The notes beneath the pieces were generated by a model. That model searched no databases, was not told the origin of the DNA, and saw nothing but the letters and a program-made list of their open reading frames with translations. From Colius striatus (taxonomy: Eukaryota > Chordata > Aves > Coliiformes > Coliidae): DNA of 64,000 nucleotides. Where the stretch lies: the NCBI RefSeq assembly GCF_028858725.1, contig NC_084790.1, forward strand, positions 4,408,001-4,472,000. Direction: 5' to 3'. The translations under genes and the position numbers were made by a program. Positions 19,341 through 31,900 of this stretch are shown here, piece after piece (within the stretch, counting starts at the first letter, position 1; every line of letters begins with the position of its first letter).

Positions 19341-22300
19341 ATGGGGGGAGGCGACCTGGTGAGGAACGGCCCGGGCCCCGCCGCGGGTGTCCAGCGGGGT
19401 TCGGCGGGGCGGGAGGGAGCGAGCGGGGCCCGCGCCGCGGGGCTCGGCGCCGCGGGGGAAGGGCTGCGGGCGGGCACGGGGCTCCGAGCCGAGCTTGGCC
19501 CGTGGGCGGCGGCGCGGGCGGGCGGCCCCGGGGCAACGGCCCCGCTGCGTCGGGAGCGCGGCCGCAGCGGGAGGCAGGGCGGGAGGAGACCCAGGCGCGG
19601 CGGCGGCGGCGGCAGCGGGGCGCCGGGGACACGGGCAGCGTGCGGGGTGCGGCCGCGGGGCTGCCGGTGTCCCCCGGCCGGCCGGGCGCGTTCCTTCCCC
19701 GCGGTGTTGCTGCCGGCTCGGGGCTGCGGGCGGGCGCGGGGCTCCGAGACAAGCTTTCCGGTAGCTGTCAGCGAGGGAAGGCCTCTGAGGTTTGTAGGAT
19801 GGAGTTTGGTGGCTGTTTGTTAATGGCATCCGGCCCGTCTTCTCATTCTTGCAGAACCTGAAGAAGAGCTGGCATCCGCAGACCCTGCGCAATGTGGAGA
19901 AGGTGTGGAAGGCTGAGCAGAAACATGAGGCTGAGAGGAAGAAGATCGAGGAACTGCAGCGGGAGCTGCAGGAGGAAAGAGCACGGGAGGAGATGCAGCG
20001 ATATGCTGAGGATATGGGCACTGTCAGGTGAGGTGATGCATGTGCCGTCCTGACTCTGGATAGCCAGCCCTTGGCTGATAACCACCCCTGTGTGGGCAAG
20101 CCCTCCCTTGTGAGGTGGTGCAGGTGCTCCCTGAGCCCTTCAGAGTGCCCTTGGTTGTTCATCTCTGATGAAAACCTTTCTTCTCCCCTTTTTAAGCCAG
20201 TGCCTTAAAATGTACCTTTAAAACTGTCAGAAGGCAAATAAGATGCTCTTGTGATCAACAGGAAAAGAGAAGAGAAGTTGGAGTGGATGTACCAGGGTCC
20301 TGGAGGCATGGTGAACAGAGATGAATATCTTATGGGTCGCCCTGTGGATAAATACGTGTTTGAGAAGGCAGAAGACAAGGATGCAGGCTGTTCCAACGAG
20401 ACAGGACTTCTCCCAGGCTCCATTTTTGCCAAGTCGGGTGCCAATTCTGTCCTGGATATGGCCAACAAAATCCGTGAGGATCCCCTTTTCATGATAAGGT
20501 ACTAAATGTGAAGCTGAAGGCAGTAGTAGATGAGCAAAGCATGTATTAGCAACTCACTAAGATCTGTCTGATTTGTTTGTGTAAAGGCTGGTATTGAGTC
20601 TGTTCCTCGAAGCTAGGTCTGCCTGTTTGTGAGTTCTGGGCTACAGGGAGGTCATCATCTGCCACGAAGTTTTCAGTTCTTGGCCTAAAAACCAGGCTCG
20701 AAGCCTGAAAAATAAAACCAGGCTCGAAGACTGAAACCAGGCTGGAAGCCTGAAAAAACAGCTCTAAGCCTACTTCCTGTGGCTATCAACCCAGGGTCCG
20801 ATTCTCAGCTGGGTGGAAGAAATCAGTCCTACTCATTGTGAGTGATAGCAGAAATCTTCACTTTATTGAAAACAGGCTCTAAGTTATATACACAGCAGCT
20901 TCAAAGCTAGCTCAGCAACAGCAGCTAATACATTACATTTTCTTGTTCATCCTACTTGCGGTTTCTGCTATAAGCAAGCTCCCTCACATTTTCCCATCTT
21001 GTTTTTCCCCAAAGTTGTTTTCCACCTTTAACTGTTAGCTGAAAACAGCCCGACCTTGAGCTTTTAGCTTGTTAGCTGAAAACAGCCCAACCTTGAGGGA
21101 GCAGAAAGCGGCCTGCTGTCTGCACTGACTACGTGACAGCAACTACTTTAACCATGGCTCTGACTCTGGTCTTGATTGTGCATCAAATCCATATAACTAG
21201 AGCCCAGGCTGCCTTGCCCCAGCGGGCCTAACATTATACCCTGGGATCCATGTCCATTCTCCCTTAACCATTCCTCCACAATCATCCACTTCTGTGACGA
21301 GTAAGATTTGAGTTGTGTGTTCTAGACACAGCAGCATAACATCAAATAAGATATATGAGTCAGTTTGCTGCTTTTGGGTAGTTTTGATGCAGTGATTTCA
21401 AATCTAAGTTTTTTTGCCATCATGGCAAGGTGATGGTCACTAGAGAATCACGGAATAGTGGGGGTGGGAAGGGCCCTCTAGAGCTCCTCCAGCCCAACCC
21501 CCTGCTAAAGCAGGTTCCCCTCGATCAGGGTCACAGAATCATGTCCCAGTGGGATTGGAAATCTCCTGAGAAGGAGCCTTCACACCCTCCCTGGGCAGCC
21601 TGGGCCAGGGCTCCGTCACCTCAGCAGTGAAAGAGTTTTCCCCTTATGTTTAAATAGAACTTTATGTGTTCCAGTTTCTTCCCATCACCCCTTGTCCTGT
21701 CACTGGGTACAAGAGAAAGAAAGTGCTGCCCCAACCTCCTGCCTCCCACCATTTAGATATTTGTAAATATTAATGAGCTCCCCCTGCAGTCTCCTCTCCT
21801 CCAGACTAAACAGCCCCAGGTCCCACAGCCTTTCCTCCTCAGAGAGATTTTCGTGCTTTGTGTGTTTTTAGAGCTTGAGCTTGGTTGGCATCTGTCATGA
21901 AAATGTGATCTTTTTCAGTTGTTTGAAAATATTAATTTGTGTTTTTCTCCTTTAGAAAGAGAGAGGAGGAAAAGAAGAGAGAAGTTTTGAATAATCCTGT
22001 TAAAATGAAGAAAATCAAGGAATTGGTAGGTGTCTCTCAGTACCTTCTTACAGACTCAGAGCACAGAATACACTGAAGCAAGGAGAAGATCGTAAGTTAA
22101 TCTTAGTATCCTTTAGGATAAGGTGCTGAGTTCTACTTCCTGACCCTTTCACAGGAAACCAGAATAAATTCAGCTCCCTTTAATCCTGATGCAATAGAAC
22201 AAGGATCCTTGTTGGGCTTTCTGCAGGAAGTAGTTTCTTCTCCTTTCAGATTCGGTGCTATTTTACTCTTCTTGCTCTTCTGATGTGCTGTTTTGTTGTT

Positions 22301-25300
22301 GTTTTGATTTAGCTACTGATTAAATGCTGATTTAGTACTCCAGTGTGGTTACAGACAGGATTTGACGTGCTTTGAGACCAAAGTGACAACGGGGCTCCGT
22401 TTATCTCTGTAGTTTTGAGAGGGGACCTTGTGATACAGTTTAGGTTTTGTCCCAGGAGCCTTCTCACAGGGAACTCTGTTAGTTTTTGCCTTGTGAGACA
22501 GGAATTGTCACTATTGACACATCCTGTGTCTTGCTTTATTTATAGCTCCAAAACAGTTTAGAAAAAAAAGAGAAGAAGAAGAAGAAAGAGAAGAAGAAGA
22601 AGCACAAGAAGCACCGACGTCGCAGTTCTAGCAGTGGAAGTGACAGCAGTGACGAGGAGCGAAGCAAAGCCAAGTATGTTTTCAGGTTTCATAGTAAAAA
22701 ACCCTGTGTTTCTTGGTTGTGCTTCTTGTGTCTTTTTCAGATCCTTTGAGTCTGTTATAATTAATGCCAATACTTGGCCTAAATGTTTCTGTATGTTACT
22801 TCACTGCTTTTGCATTGTGAAAGTGAATGTTTAAAACCCCACTGTGTTCTTGGATTTCAGCTGCTTTAAAAGCACTGTTCTGTTTAGGTCTCAGAAAAAG
22901 GTGAGCAGTTCCTCCTGGAAGCACGCTCCTTACAAAGTCCCAGGATATGGCTTACAAGTAAGTATGTAGCAAGTAGCAAGCAGGGAAGAGAAAGAGGTTT
23001 GGAGGCAAAACTCCTTCGCTGCCCAGAGGAGGATTGAGGGGGACGTGGTATAATAAAGTTCATATTTGATTTGGAGCCATCTAAGCCTGGAAAATGAAGT
23101 TGTTCAGATCCTGGCAGGATTCCTGTCTGCTCTCAGTTCAAGTTTCATTCAATTTCTCTCCAGAATGACCCATCTGTTCAAAACTCTGCTTGGCTGTCTT
23201 GGCAGTTTAGTTTACTGAACAAAAAGAATGCCTTTAGACACAGGTGTTAATAAAACACAGGAAGTGAGATCAGTAAAGGCAAATCACAATGTAGGCTCCT
23301 TTAGACTCCTTCCTGCATTTTGCCTAGTCTGAGGTCTCCTTTGAGGCTTTAGCTGGTTGTTACTTTGCCTCGTGAGACAGGAATTGTGACTAATGACATG
23401 GCATGTAATTACAAGATGTCTCTCCTGAAAAACTCTGGTTTTTGAATTCCAGGTTAGAGACTCTGAGCAGAGACACAGGTCCAGGAGCTCTCCAGGCCAG
23501 GAGAGGCCCCTCACCAAGCACCGGGATCGCTCCCGGTCCAGGAGCCAGTCCCACTCTCCTCAGAGACGCTCCAGCAAGAAGAACTCAGAACAGTCTGGAC
23601 ACAGGGGATCAAGATCTCCTTCTAGACACAGTAGACAGTGAGTGTGGCTAACCTGAGGCTGCTGGTGGGGGAGTTCTCTGGGATCAAAATCCCTCTTACT
23701 TAGTCTTCTTCTATGACTTCAGTGTTCTGGCCACATTATTGCTCAGTTCTGGGTGTAAAGGCAGGAGCTGTGCAAGGGTGCAGAAGCAAACAGGTTATCT
23801 CCTGGAGGGGACCTGCTGTCTCCAGTTGCACTCTTTACACTTTCTTTCTTTTTTTATTACTCTTTATTCTTTTTTTATTACTTTTTTACTCTTTACACTT
23901 TCTTTCTAGGTAAACTCTCTAGATATTCTTTCTGACTGTGCTTCACTGGGACTGCTTATTTGCTTTACATGGCATTTATGATTGTTTAACTATCTTTACT
24001 AAATGCTGATGAAGTCAGGTAACGGGTATTTATTGTTTGCTGATTAAATAATTGAAACAGAGTAAAAAAAAATAGATGGATACTTACAGTATAGAGAGTC
24101 ATTAGAATTTCTTTTCAAAGAGGACAAGTAAAGTCTTGCAGTTATGGGAAACCACTTGGTTTCAGAGTATATAAAAAAATCCAGGGAAAATTTAGAGGTC
24201 TGGTAATGTATGTTCATCTGTCCTGACAAGAGCATTTCTGGGTTACAGACATAGCAATCGGGAGGAGAAAGGGAGACCTAGAAGCCCTTCTCCCAAAAAG
24301 AGCTACCGAAGGCAGCACAACCCAGGTTACACAAGGTAAGCAAGATCTCAGCCCTCTGCTTTTGGGTGGAAGTTGCCCTGGTGATTGTGAAAAGGATGGG
24401 TGTAATCTGTGAACCAAATCTGGTTCTGTTAACTAAAATCACAGAATCGCTGAGTGATGGGAGTTGGAAGGGAGCTCGTCCAGTCCAACCCCCTGCTAAA
24501 GCAGGTTCCCCTCCATCGGGGGGCACAGGAACGTGTCCAAGCAGGTTTGAAACCTCCTGAGAGGGAGCCTCCACACCCTCCCTGGGCAGCCTGGGCCAGG
24601 GCTCCCTCACCTCAGCACCAAAATCTTTTCTCCTTGTTTTCAAGTGGAACTTTTTGTGTTCCAGCTTATGTCCATTGTCCCTTGTTCTGTCTCTGGAGAC
24701 AACAGAAAGAAGTGTTTTCCCCATCCACTTGGCATTCTTCCTTCAAGTGCTTATAAGTGTTAATAAGATCCCCCCTCAGCCTTCACTTTTCCAGGCTGAA
24801 GAGCCCAAGGTCCCGCAGCCTTTCCTCATCAGGAAGATGCTCCAGGCCCCTGATCATCTTGGTGGCCCTGTGCTGGCCTCTCTCCAGCAGTTCCCTGTCC
24901 CTCTTGAGCTGGGGAGCCCAGAACTGGACACAGGACTCCAGATGAGGCCTCACCAGAGCAGAGCAGAGGGGGTGCAGAACCTGCCTTGACCTGCTGCCCA
25001 CACACACTTAAAGCCCCTCAGGATGCCATTGGCTTCTTACCCACAAGGGCATGTTGCTGGCTCGTGGTTAGTTTATCATCAACCAGGAATCGCAGATCTC
25101 TTTCTGCAGAGCTGCTTTTCAGCAGATCACCCCCAGCCTGTCCTGGTGCAGCGGGTTGTTCTTCCTGACGCAGAGGACTCTGCACTTGGTCTTTTTGAAC
25201 CTCATGAGGCTCAACAAGAACCTTGTGAGGTTCAGCAATCTAATATGTTGGATCACATGTCCAGAAATTCAGAGTCCAAAAGTGCTGAGTTTGGTGGTCT

Positions 25301-27362
25301 TTAGTTAACACCCTGGACAGCTTCCCAAACCAGTGCAGGTGATTGCTGGTTCTCCTCGTGTCTCGCATGGCTGTGCAGGGCAGTAATGCAAAGTCAGTCT
25401 TTGGGCCACAGGCTTGTTAGTGAGCAGCATTCTCTTTCACTGTCAGCAGGAAAAGTCAACCTTGACAGACCACACAAGGAAAAACTTCTTCCCTGTTGAG
25501 GTGAGGGAGCGCTGGAAGGGGCTGCCCAGATGGGCTGTGGAGTCTCCTTCTCTGGAGACATTCCAAACCTGACTGTTTGGGTTCCTATGTGACCTACTCT
25601 AGGTGGTCCTGCTATGGCAGGGGGTTTGCACTGGATGATCTTTCGAGGTCCCTTCAAGCCCTTAAGATTCTGTGATACTGTGGAAAGAGAAAACCTTTGC
25701 TAGGGGCATGATGAAGCAGAACATTTAGATTTGTACTTACACATCTTCATGATTGGCTATAAAAGACAAAACCGTGTTAAACACGCAATTTGGGGGATTG
25801 TAAATCATCTAAAGAATGGAAAGGAGGGGAGTGTGGGGCCCAGTATGATGTTGATTCACAGCCATGGTGTTTTCCACACAAACAGAAAGATCTCTCCAGA
25901 GGAACTGGAGCGTAAACGGCAGGAGATGATGGAAAATGCCAAGTGGCGGGAGGAGGAGAGAGCAAACAACCTCAGGAAGCACCGAAAGGAGGAGGAGCTG
26001 GAGCAGGAGCTGGAGAAACTCGATTCCCGAGATGGGAAGTTTTTCCAGTGAGTTTTCTTTTCGTTATCTGCTTTTTGGCTCAAAGGCAATCCACAGCTTC
26101 TGAGGAGTGAGTGATGACCTCAGCGCTTGCGATGTCAGGTTACAGTGTAAGATCTGTCCCTGCTGTGTCTTACAGTAGAATTGGTGACAGCTGTTGCTCC
26201 CAAATTCTCTTTTTAACCTCAATGGTAGCTATTTCTGTATTGGCCTCTGTAGTCAGAAACTGGTGATCAGTTGCTTTTTGACAACCTGTAGAAATGCCTA
26301 GGATTGTTTTACATGCAGATATTCTGGCTTTCAGAAGCTTGCAACACTTGTAGGCCTGCAAGTTCACTGGGAGCCTTTGTTCAAAGAGCTTGTGGGAGTG
26401 AATAGACTGTACTCCACAAAGAAATAAGACCACAGCTTGTAAGTTACAGTCCCTGGTGCACAAGGCAGGGAAAAAAAAATGTCTTGAGGCCTTCCAGAAA
26501 GTGCAGTGGTGTGTGAGAGAGATTCTGTGGCAGTGTTAATGGGTGTTGGAGTTGCTGCAGCATACTATTTTTCAGGCTCTGTAAATTAATCAGAAGACAA
26601 CATATGCTTAATTCCTGAAGCTGCCCAGAAGCAATAAGAGTGGCTTAACATCAGAGTAGATTTTTTTTCCATGAGCAAAATCTCTTGTGGAGAGAGATTT
26701 TTTGTGTGTGTATTTTGCTGTGCAGAAGCAACTAGTTGAGCTAACAAAGTCTATGTTTATTGGCACGTTGGTTGAAGAAGGAGATGGACAAAAGGAGATC
26801 ATTCAGAAAAGCACAGCATCGTGGCCTGAAGTAGTAAAAGAAAGGGAATGATCACAGGTACCATAGTCATTCACAGCACAAGCTCTGGCATTCAGGCTCC
26901 CTGCTGCCCTCACTGCTTTTCCCTCGTTTTCTTCACACAAAGCAACCAAGTCCCCTGTGACAGATGCAATTGTAATTAACAGTTCGTTATATTTGGAAGA
27001 TGGAGGAGACTTGAGAGCTCCTCAAAATACATTGCTGAGCACTGACCTTACCTAAGGCATTGAATCTGTTACAAGCCAAGCTACAAGGTATTTGGTTCTT
27101 TCAGGGCAAGCTTTAATAGGAAACAATTTGCTGGTTTCTGTGTTGGATGGATTTAGGTAGATGATTTGAGGACAGTGAGTCCTGGTGGAAGCGGTGTAAT
27201 GTTTGGAAAGAGACTCTGATTTCTTTCTTTGATTCAATTTCCTGCAGGCGCTTGAAACTGGAGAGTGCATCTACTTCCACTCTGGAAGATCGGGTGAAAC
27301 GCAACATCCACTCTCTTCAGAGGACTCCTGCTGCCTTGGAAAAAAACTTTATGCAGAGATGA
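19341..27362 (+). CDS. CWC25: CWC25 spliceosome-associated protein (10 coding exons)
   Basis: Coding exons are 19341-19358, 19855-20027, 20262-20498, 21956-22025, 22546-22673, 22888-22957, 23453-23637, 24249-24335, 25886-26047 and 27248-27362. All introns are GT-AG and the phases join without a break into 414 codons plus TGA (human is about 425 aa). The product starts [16 protein letters not shown]. The Cir_N domain (about residues 10-47) is followed by a helical Glu/Lys/Arg region, a conserved block with WMYQGPGG and [12 protein letters not shown] (about 70-100), a lysine-rich stretch (172-186), Ser/Arg-rich residues (about 190-320) and a coiled, charged C-terminus ending FMQR. The yeast homologue joins the activated spliceosome after Prp2 to promote the first splicing step; the same nuclear role is inferred here. 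Introns hold several CR1 pieces. I saw no canonical AATAAA in the 0.7 kb after the stop. Confidence 0.96.
20687..20770. repeat. short imperfect tandem repeat in CWC25 intron 3
   Basis: Four imperfect copies of a roughly 20-bp unit (AAACCAGGCTCGAAGCCTG and variants) lie in tandem. The following 0.5 kb (20,770-21,290) is AT-rich, has a further repeated GTTAGCTGAAAACAGCCC, and looks like an old interspersed element, possibly LTR-derived, which I could not classify. Confidence 0.6.
21447..21846 (-). mobile_element. CR1 LINE 3' fragment in CWC25 intron 3
   Basis: A minus-strand CR1 3' UTR starts at the AGAATCACGGAATAG tail and runs to the end of the RT region. It stops about 110 bp before coding exon 4. 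Confidence 0.85.
24436..25245 (-). mobile_element. CR1 LINE 3' half in CWC25 intron 8
   Basis: A CR1 3' UTR plus RT C-terminal region on the minus strand (open stretch 24783-25007 with [18 protein letters not shown]). It is about 0.8 kb long and 5'-truncated, as most CR1 copies are. Confidence 0.88.
25465..25684 (+). mobile_element. CR1 LINE 3' end in CWC25 intron 8
   Basis: A plus-strand CR1 3' UTR ends in AGATTCTGTGATACTGTGG about 200 bp before coding exon 9. With the preceding minus-strand copy it forms an inverted CR1 pair in one intron. Confidence 0.85.
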
Positions 27363-27775
27363 AGCTCATTCTTCCTCTGCCTCCTGTGCTGAAGTTAAAT
27401 GGACACTTATTCCCAAGGGTGAGAGACCTTCAGCACAGCCTTGCTGCTCTGTGCAGGAGCAGTTCCCATCTCGCACAGCCCCCAGCGTCTTCTGGACTTC
27501 TGGCACTGTGAATACCTTTGTAATGAGTATGACCTTGCAAGCAAACCTTTGCTGCAGAACTCGTGAGCCTTTGTATTCTATTTTTAACCTATTGCCAAAC
27601 CTTTCCCTTCTCTCTCCACCTTGACTGGTATCAGTTTTGTATATTGTTATCACCAAATTATGCCAAGTGGCAACTGCTTTCTACCCTGGGTAGATTAGAT
27701 TGTCCTTGCTCTTCATATGACAGAGCAAAAGAGTTCTTTTTGTGTTAATCCTTAAAAAAGGGAGTAGAAAAAAAT

Positions 27776-27842
27776 CACGTGGACTAGATGATCGTTCGAG
27801 GTCCCTTCCAACACTTAAGATTCTGTGATTCTGTGAGTCTGT
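27776..27842 (+). mobile_element. CR1 3' tail just after CWC25
   Basis: Only the last 67 bp of a CR1 remain, ending in ATTCTGTGATTCTGTGAG. It lies about 0.4 kb after the CWC25 stop codon and could be inside its 3' UTR. Confidence 0.8.
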
Positions 27843-28239
27843 TTTCATGGAATTTGATAAAGATACAGGAGTAATGGGGAATTTGAGGTGTGAGGTTGGA
27901 GAGTGGTGTCAGACGAGCCCGTGTGACCCAAAGGCAGCTGCGTGGAAGGGGAAGGACATGAGCAGAGCTGGCACAGCACATGTTTCTCTGGGGATTTTGT
28001 AATGTAAGCAATGTGTATATGTACAGCCGTGTAGATGTTTTTTAAATAAGGAAACTTCACTCTCGTTTTCACGTGTTCTTTGTGGCTTTAGGGGATGGGA
28101 GGGACCAGGACAAACTTCCCCGTCAAGAGCAAGAGCGGGCAGGGCCGCGCAGGTTGTCGCTGGCAGTAGCGTGTGGCTCCGAGCGCCGGCTGGGCGGGCA
28201 GCCCCGTCCCCGCGGCCCCGCGCGGGCCCTTTAAACGGC

Positions 28240-28601
28240 GGCGCGTGACGTGTGCCGCAGCCCATTCATAACTCCGGGCGCCTCGCTGCTCATTGGCCCG
28301 CTCGGGACGGGGCGTGGCCCGCGCCGCGACGGCACGCCAGCTGGGCGAGACCATCTCCGGGAAAACCGGAAGGGGAGGACGCTTGCTTTCTCCTCTCCCT
28401 CTCCCTCCGTCCCGCCTTTTTGAGTCGTTCCCTCTCTCAGCCCAAGCCGTGATGCCGTTCTCTGCGTTCCCCCCGCAGACTGAGTCGGCGCCAGCCAGCG
28501 GCCAGGGCCGCGCTCCTCCTCCTTACCATCCGGGGCTTCCCCCTCCCCAGCGGGGACATGGCACCTCCCCGTCCCCGCCTCCTCCGCCGCCCGCCATCTT
28601 G
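28240..28601 (+). promoter_or_regulatory. PIP4K2B CpG-island promoter region
   Basis: The CpG island spans about 28,130-29,110. Visible sites are a CRE-like GTGACGTG near 28,245, an inverted CCAAT box ATTGG at 28292-28296, and a YY1-like CCGCCATCTTG at 28591-28601. Long G runs follow (28,679-28,690 and 28,801-28,820). There is no TATA box. The start site cannot be fixed from sequence alone. Confidence 0.55.
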
Positions 28602-28843
28602 GCGCCTCCTCAGAGCGGGGCCGGAGCGGGCTCGGCCGGCCGTGGCGGCTCCTCCTCGGCGGTGGAACGAACCACCGGGGGGGGGGGGAGCGGGGGGAGG
28701 CGGGGACGGAACCACTGCGGCGGGGGAACGGCGAGGGCGAAGCTAACGGGCCTGGCCGGACCAACGGGCAGGGGCTGACGGGGCGGGCGGTACCACTGGG
28801 GGCGGGGGGGAGGGGGGGGGCGTGTGGCGGGGCGGGCGGAACC

Positions 28844-28861
28844 ATGCGGAGGCGCTGGTAG
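28844..28861 (+). other. minimal upstream ORF (5 codons) before PIP4K2B
   Basis: An ATG in good Kozak context (ACCATGC) opens MRRRW followed by TAG, ending 62 bp before the PIP4K2B start. If transcription starts upstream of 28,844, as the CpG layout suggests, this would be a translated leader peptide or a brake on the main start. Confidence 0.45.
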
Positions 28862-28923
28862 GGGGGAGCCCGGGGGAGGGGGTTCGGTCCGGCTCCCGGT
28901 GCCGCTGCCGGTCCGGGTCCGCC

Positions 28924-31900
28924 ATGGCCTCGAACTGCGCGGGGGGCTCGTCGGCGGGGGGCGTCGGGGCGGCGCTGGGGTCGGCTCTCAGCGCTAGCAA
29001 GACCAAGACCAAGAAGAAACACTTCGTGTGCCAGAAGGTGAAGCTGTTCCGGGCCTCGGAGCCGCTGCTCAGCGTCCTCATGTGGGGGGCCAACCACACG
29101 GTGAGCGCGGCCCGCAGCGGGCCCAACCCCCCCCCGCCTCCGGGCCCTCCGCAGCCCCTCGGGACGGGGCCCTCACCCCCCTCAGGCTGGGCCCTTCCCC
29201 TCGTCCCCCTCGGGCCGGGTCTTTCCCCGCGCCCCCCGGCCTGGGCCCTTCCCCTCATCCCCCTCAGGCCGGGCCTTTTCCCGCCGCGCTCGGAGCGGGG
29301 CCCTCACCCCCCGCATCGGGCTTTGTCCCCCACACCCGCTTTCCCCTTCAATCGGAGCCTTCCGTCCTCCTGGCATCCGATGGCTGATCCTGGCGCTTGC
29401 CCGGATTCCCGCTCCCGGGGCGGCCCGGTGTCCGGAGCTGCTGGATGCCCGCCCTGCGGGGAGGCTCTCCGGGGCATCTCCTCCTTCCCGCCTCTCTCCC
29501 TGCTGGTGCCTTTCTGCTGGGTTTGGGGCTCCTTCCCCAGGGAACTGCCGTCTCCGAGCGGTTTGGATTCTCCCTTGCTGAGTCCGGATGTCCCTTTTAG
29601 ACATCACCATCCTCATGCCAGGGCTGGCATTAGGCATCTCTGCTGCTAGACACTTCTCTTTTCCCGAGCACGCCAGCCCCCTCACACCCACCCGTCTGCC
29701 TGTGTCCTCTTCCCCAACACTCTTTTTCCCCAGAACCAGGGAGGGCGAACGATGCCATTTTGGTTTGCATCCCTTTGTGTAGAGTGCTGTTGCCCTGGCA
29801 CACCCCCGCTTTGGTTCCCGAGGCCCTGCAGAGAGTCGTTTGACACCCACAGCACTGTCCCCTGTCACTATCCTCCTTCACTCGGGACAGTCTCAACTGC
29901 CCTGTTACTCCCACATGTCCCTTGCACACAGTGACAATCCTGTTCCTCAGTTGGCTTGTGTGAGGACAGTTAACGTGTGTCTCTCATTCCAGTCCCGAAA
30001 TACAAAAGAGTCTTTTGGCCTCATCTGTCTCACCCTGTCTCCTTCTGACTTTTCACTTCAGGTACCAGAACTCTAGCCAAGTTATGTCCCCTGGGTTCTC
30101 AGCCTCAGTTTCTCTGGGCAGTGGCTGGTACAATTCTCAAGAGGGAGCTGGGAGAGGGTCCCTTAGAAATGTCTGTGATGGCTCAGCTCTTTCATCTGTC
30201 TCCTTCAGAGGTTCCTGACACCATCTTTATGTTTTTCTCTGGAAAATTCTCCCTCGTTTGTGATGGCAGGCGCAAATCTTGTGCTGGAAAGGAGGATTGA
30301 TTTACTGCTGCTCTCTGGGATGTGGGTAATGGATTCTATTCTAGGAGAATGTTCAAGTGGTCATCAGAAACCTCATCCCTTCCCAAATTAATATGCTTTT
30401 AGGGCTTAAAGACACCTATTTCTCCAGTGGATTAGTGGGTGTTTCGTAGAGAGTGAAAGGGATTTAGGCTTAATCTTTGCAGAAACAAATAACACACACA
30501 CACACACACAAAAATTAGAATTGCATTTCTGGCTCTCCTGACGATGGAGTGAAAGCTTCCAAATGTAGTTCAAGACAGAGCTGTCTTTCTGAGTCAAAGG
30601 ATGTTCCAAGCGCTGCTCAGAGCCTTGCTCAGGAAGCAGGATAATGAATTTAATCAGGCTTTGATCAGTGATGCTATTAGGAGTCCTGAAGAAATGGAAA
30701 TTAGTGGGGTTCTTCTGCTGTTCATTTGTGGCCTCTTAGGGGCAGTTGTTGCTTGGTGGCAATTAGCCTTTTCTTTTCCTTTCTGGTGGCTGCCTGTGTT
30801 TGAGGGATGTGGCGAGTGTTTTAGGCACTGGATCGGGACAATGTGACTTTTGGAGCACTTGGCTGTGAAATATTTAGGCAAAGGGAGGAAGGCAAGCTGA
30901 CGGTTCTGTGTGAACGCTAAGCTAGTAATGAGATTATATGGGATGCACATGATGAAGAAATTGCTGCCAGAAAGGACAACAGTATCCTGAGGGGCTGGGA
31001 AGGAGGTTAGAAATTGTGCAGCAGTGACCTCCTCACCCTTGGATGGGCATCCAGGATTTGCCAGCAAATCCTTACCAGTTCATTTTCCTCCACCTCTCTG
31101 CCACAGGGTGTGTTTGGGTGAGGCTCCTGAGTGCCTGGGAAAGCTGGTGCTGGTGTGGCAGCGCTGCAGAGCGGGCTGCCAGCTGAGGTGGCTTTGTTTG
31201 CTCAGCACACCAGCAGCTGCTCATCCTGGTCTGCGTTTGGGAAGTGATGGTGCTCTGGTTACGTGGGAAGTGGGATGGCTTATGTGCATCCAGCAGATTG
31301 GTCTGGGCAGTTTAGAAATACTTTCAGGAGTATCTTTGGACTTTGTTAGAAACGTTTTGGGGAGGATGTTTAACATTTGGCTTTGGAAGCAGTTTTACCC
31401 GGAGGGATGAATCCCGTGTCTGTGGAGCCCTGCCTTGGGATCCTTGCAGTGGGAGAGGGAGAAAACTGCTGTCAGCATAACCAGAAAGCTGTGCCAGGAA
31501 GATCCTGGAAGATACTTGCAGTTGAGATGAACTTTTTCGTGGATAAATCAAACAACCAACCATTTTGTGCAATCCACCATTTCTGTTGACTGGAGAAATT
31601 CCCTTGGGTCCATTAACCGAGTCTGGCAACAGTTCGGCCCTGCCTTGTGTTTAAAGAGGCTTGTTTGCAGCTGGTGTGAATGCAGACAGTGACGGGTCTG
31701 GAGAGGATCAGGAGCAACGATGTTAGCACACCAGGAACAGGAAGCTGGTTTCTGGAACACCAGTTCTGAGTATTTCTGTGTAAGTAATGAGCTGGGTCTT
31801 GGCTGTCTTGGTGGTCCCCAGCCAGCGTTTAAAGCAAGTGAATCAAGATTGGGGTGGGGCTGTGGCTGGTGTAAGCAGGGCCAAAAGTGGGTGGTATTAG

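Noticed and set aside
18831-20162. 443-codon minus-strand frame across the CWC25 promoter
   Set aside because: It covers a CpG island and overlaps CWC25 exons 1 and 2 antisense. Its N-terminal part is the antisense of CWC25 exon 2 and its flanking introns; only the far end is retroelement-like.
28231-29868. Long open frames on both strands around PIP4K2B exon 1
   Set aside because: High GC removes stop codons; only the frame holding exon 1 joins the known protein, and it is cut at a good splice donor at 29,101.
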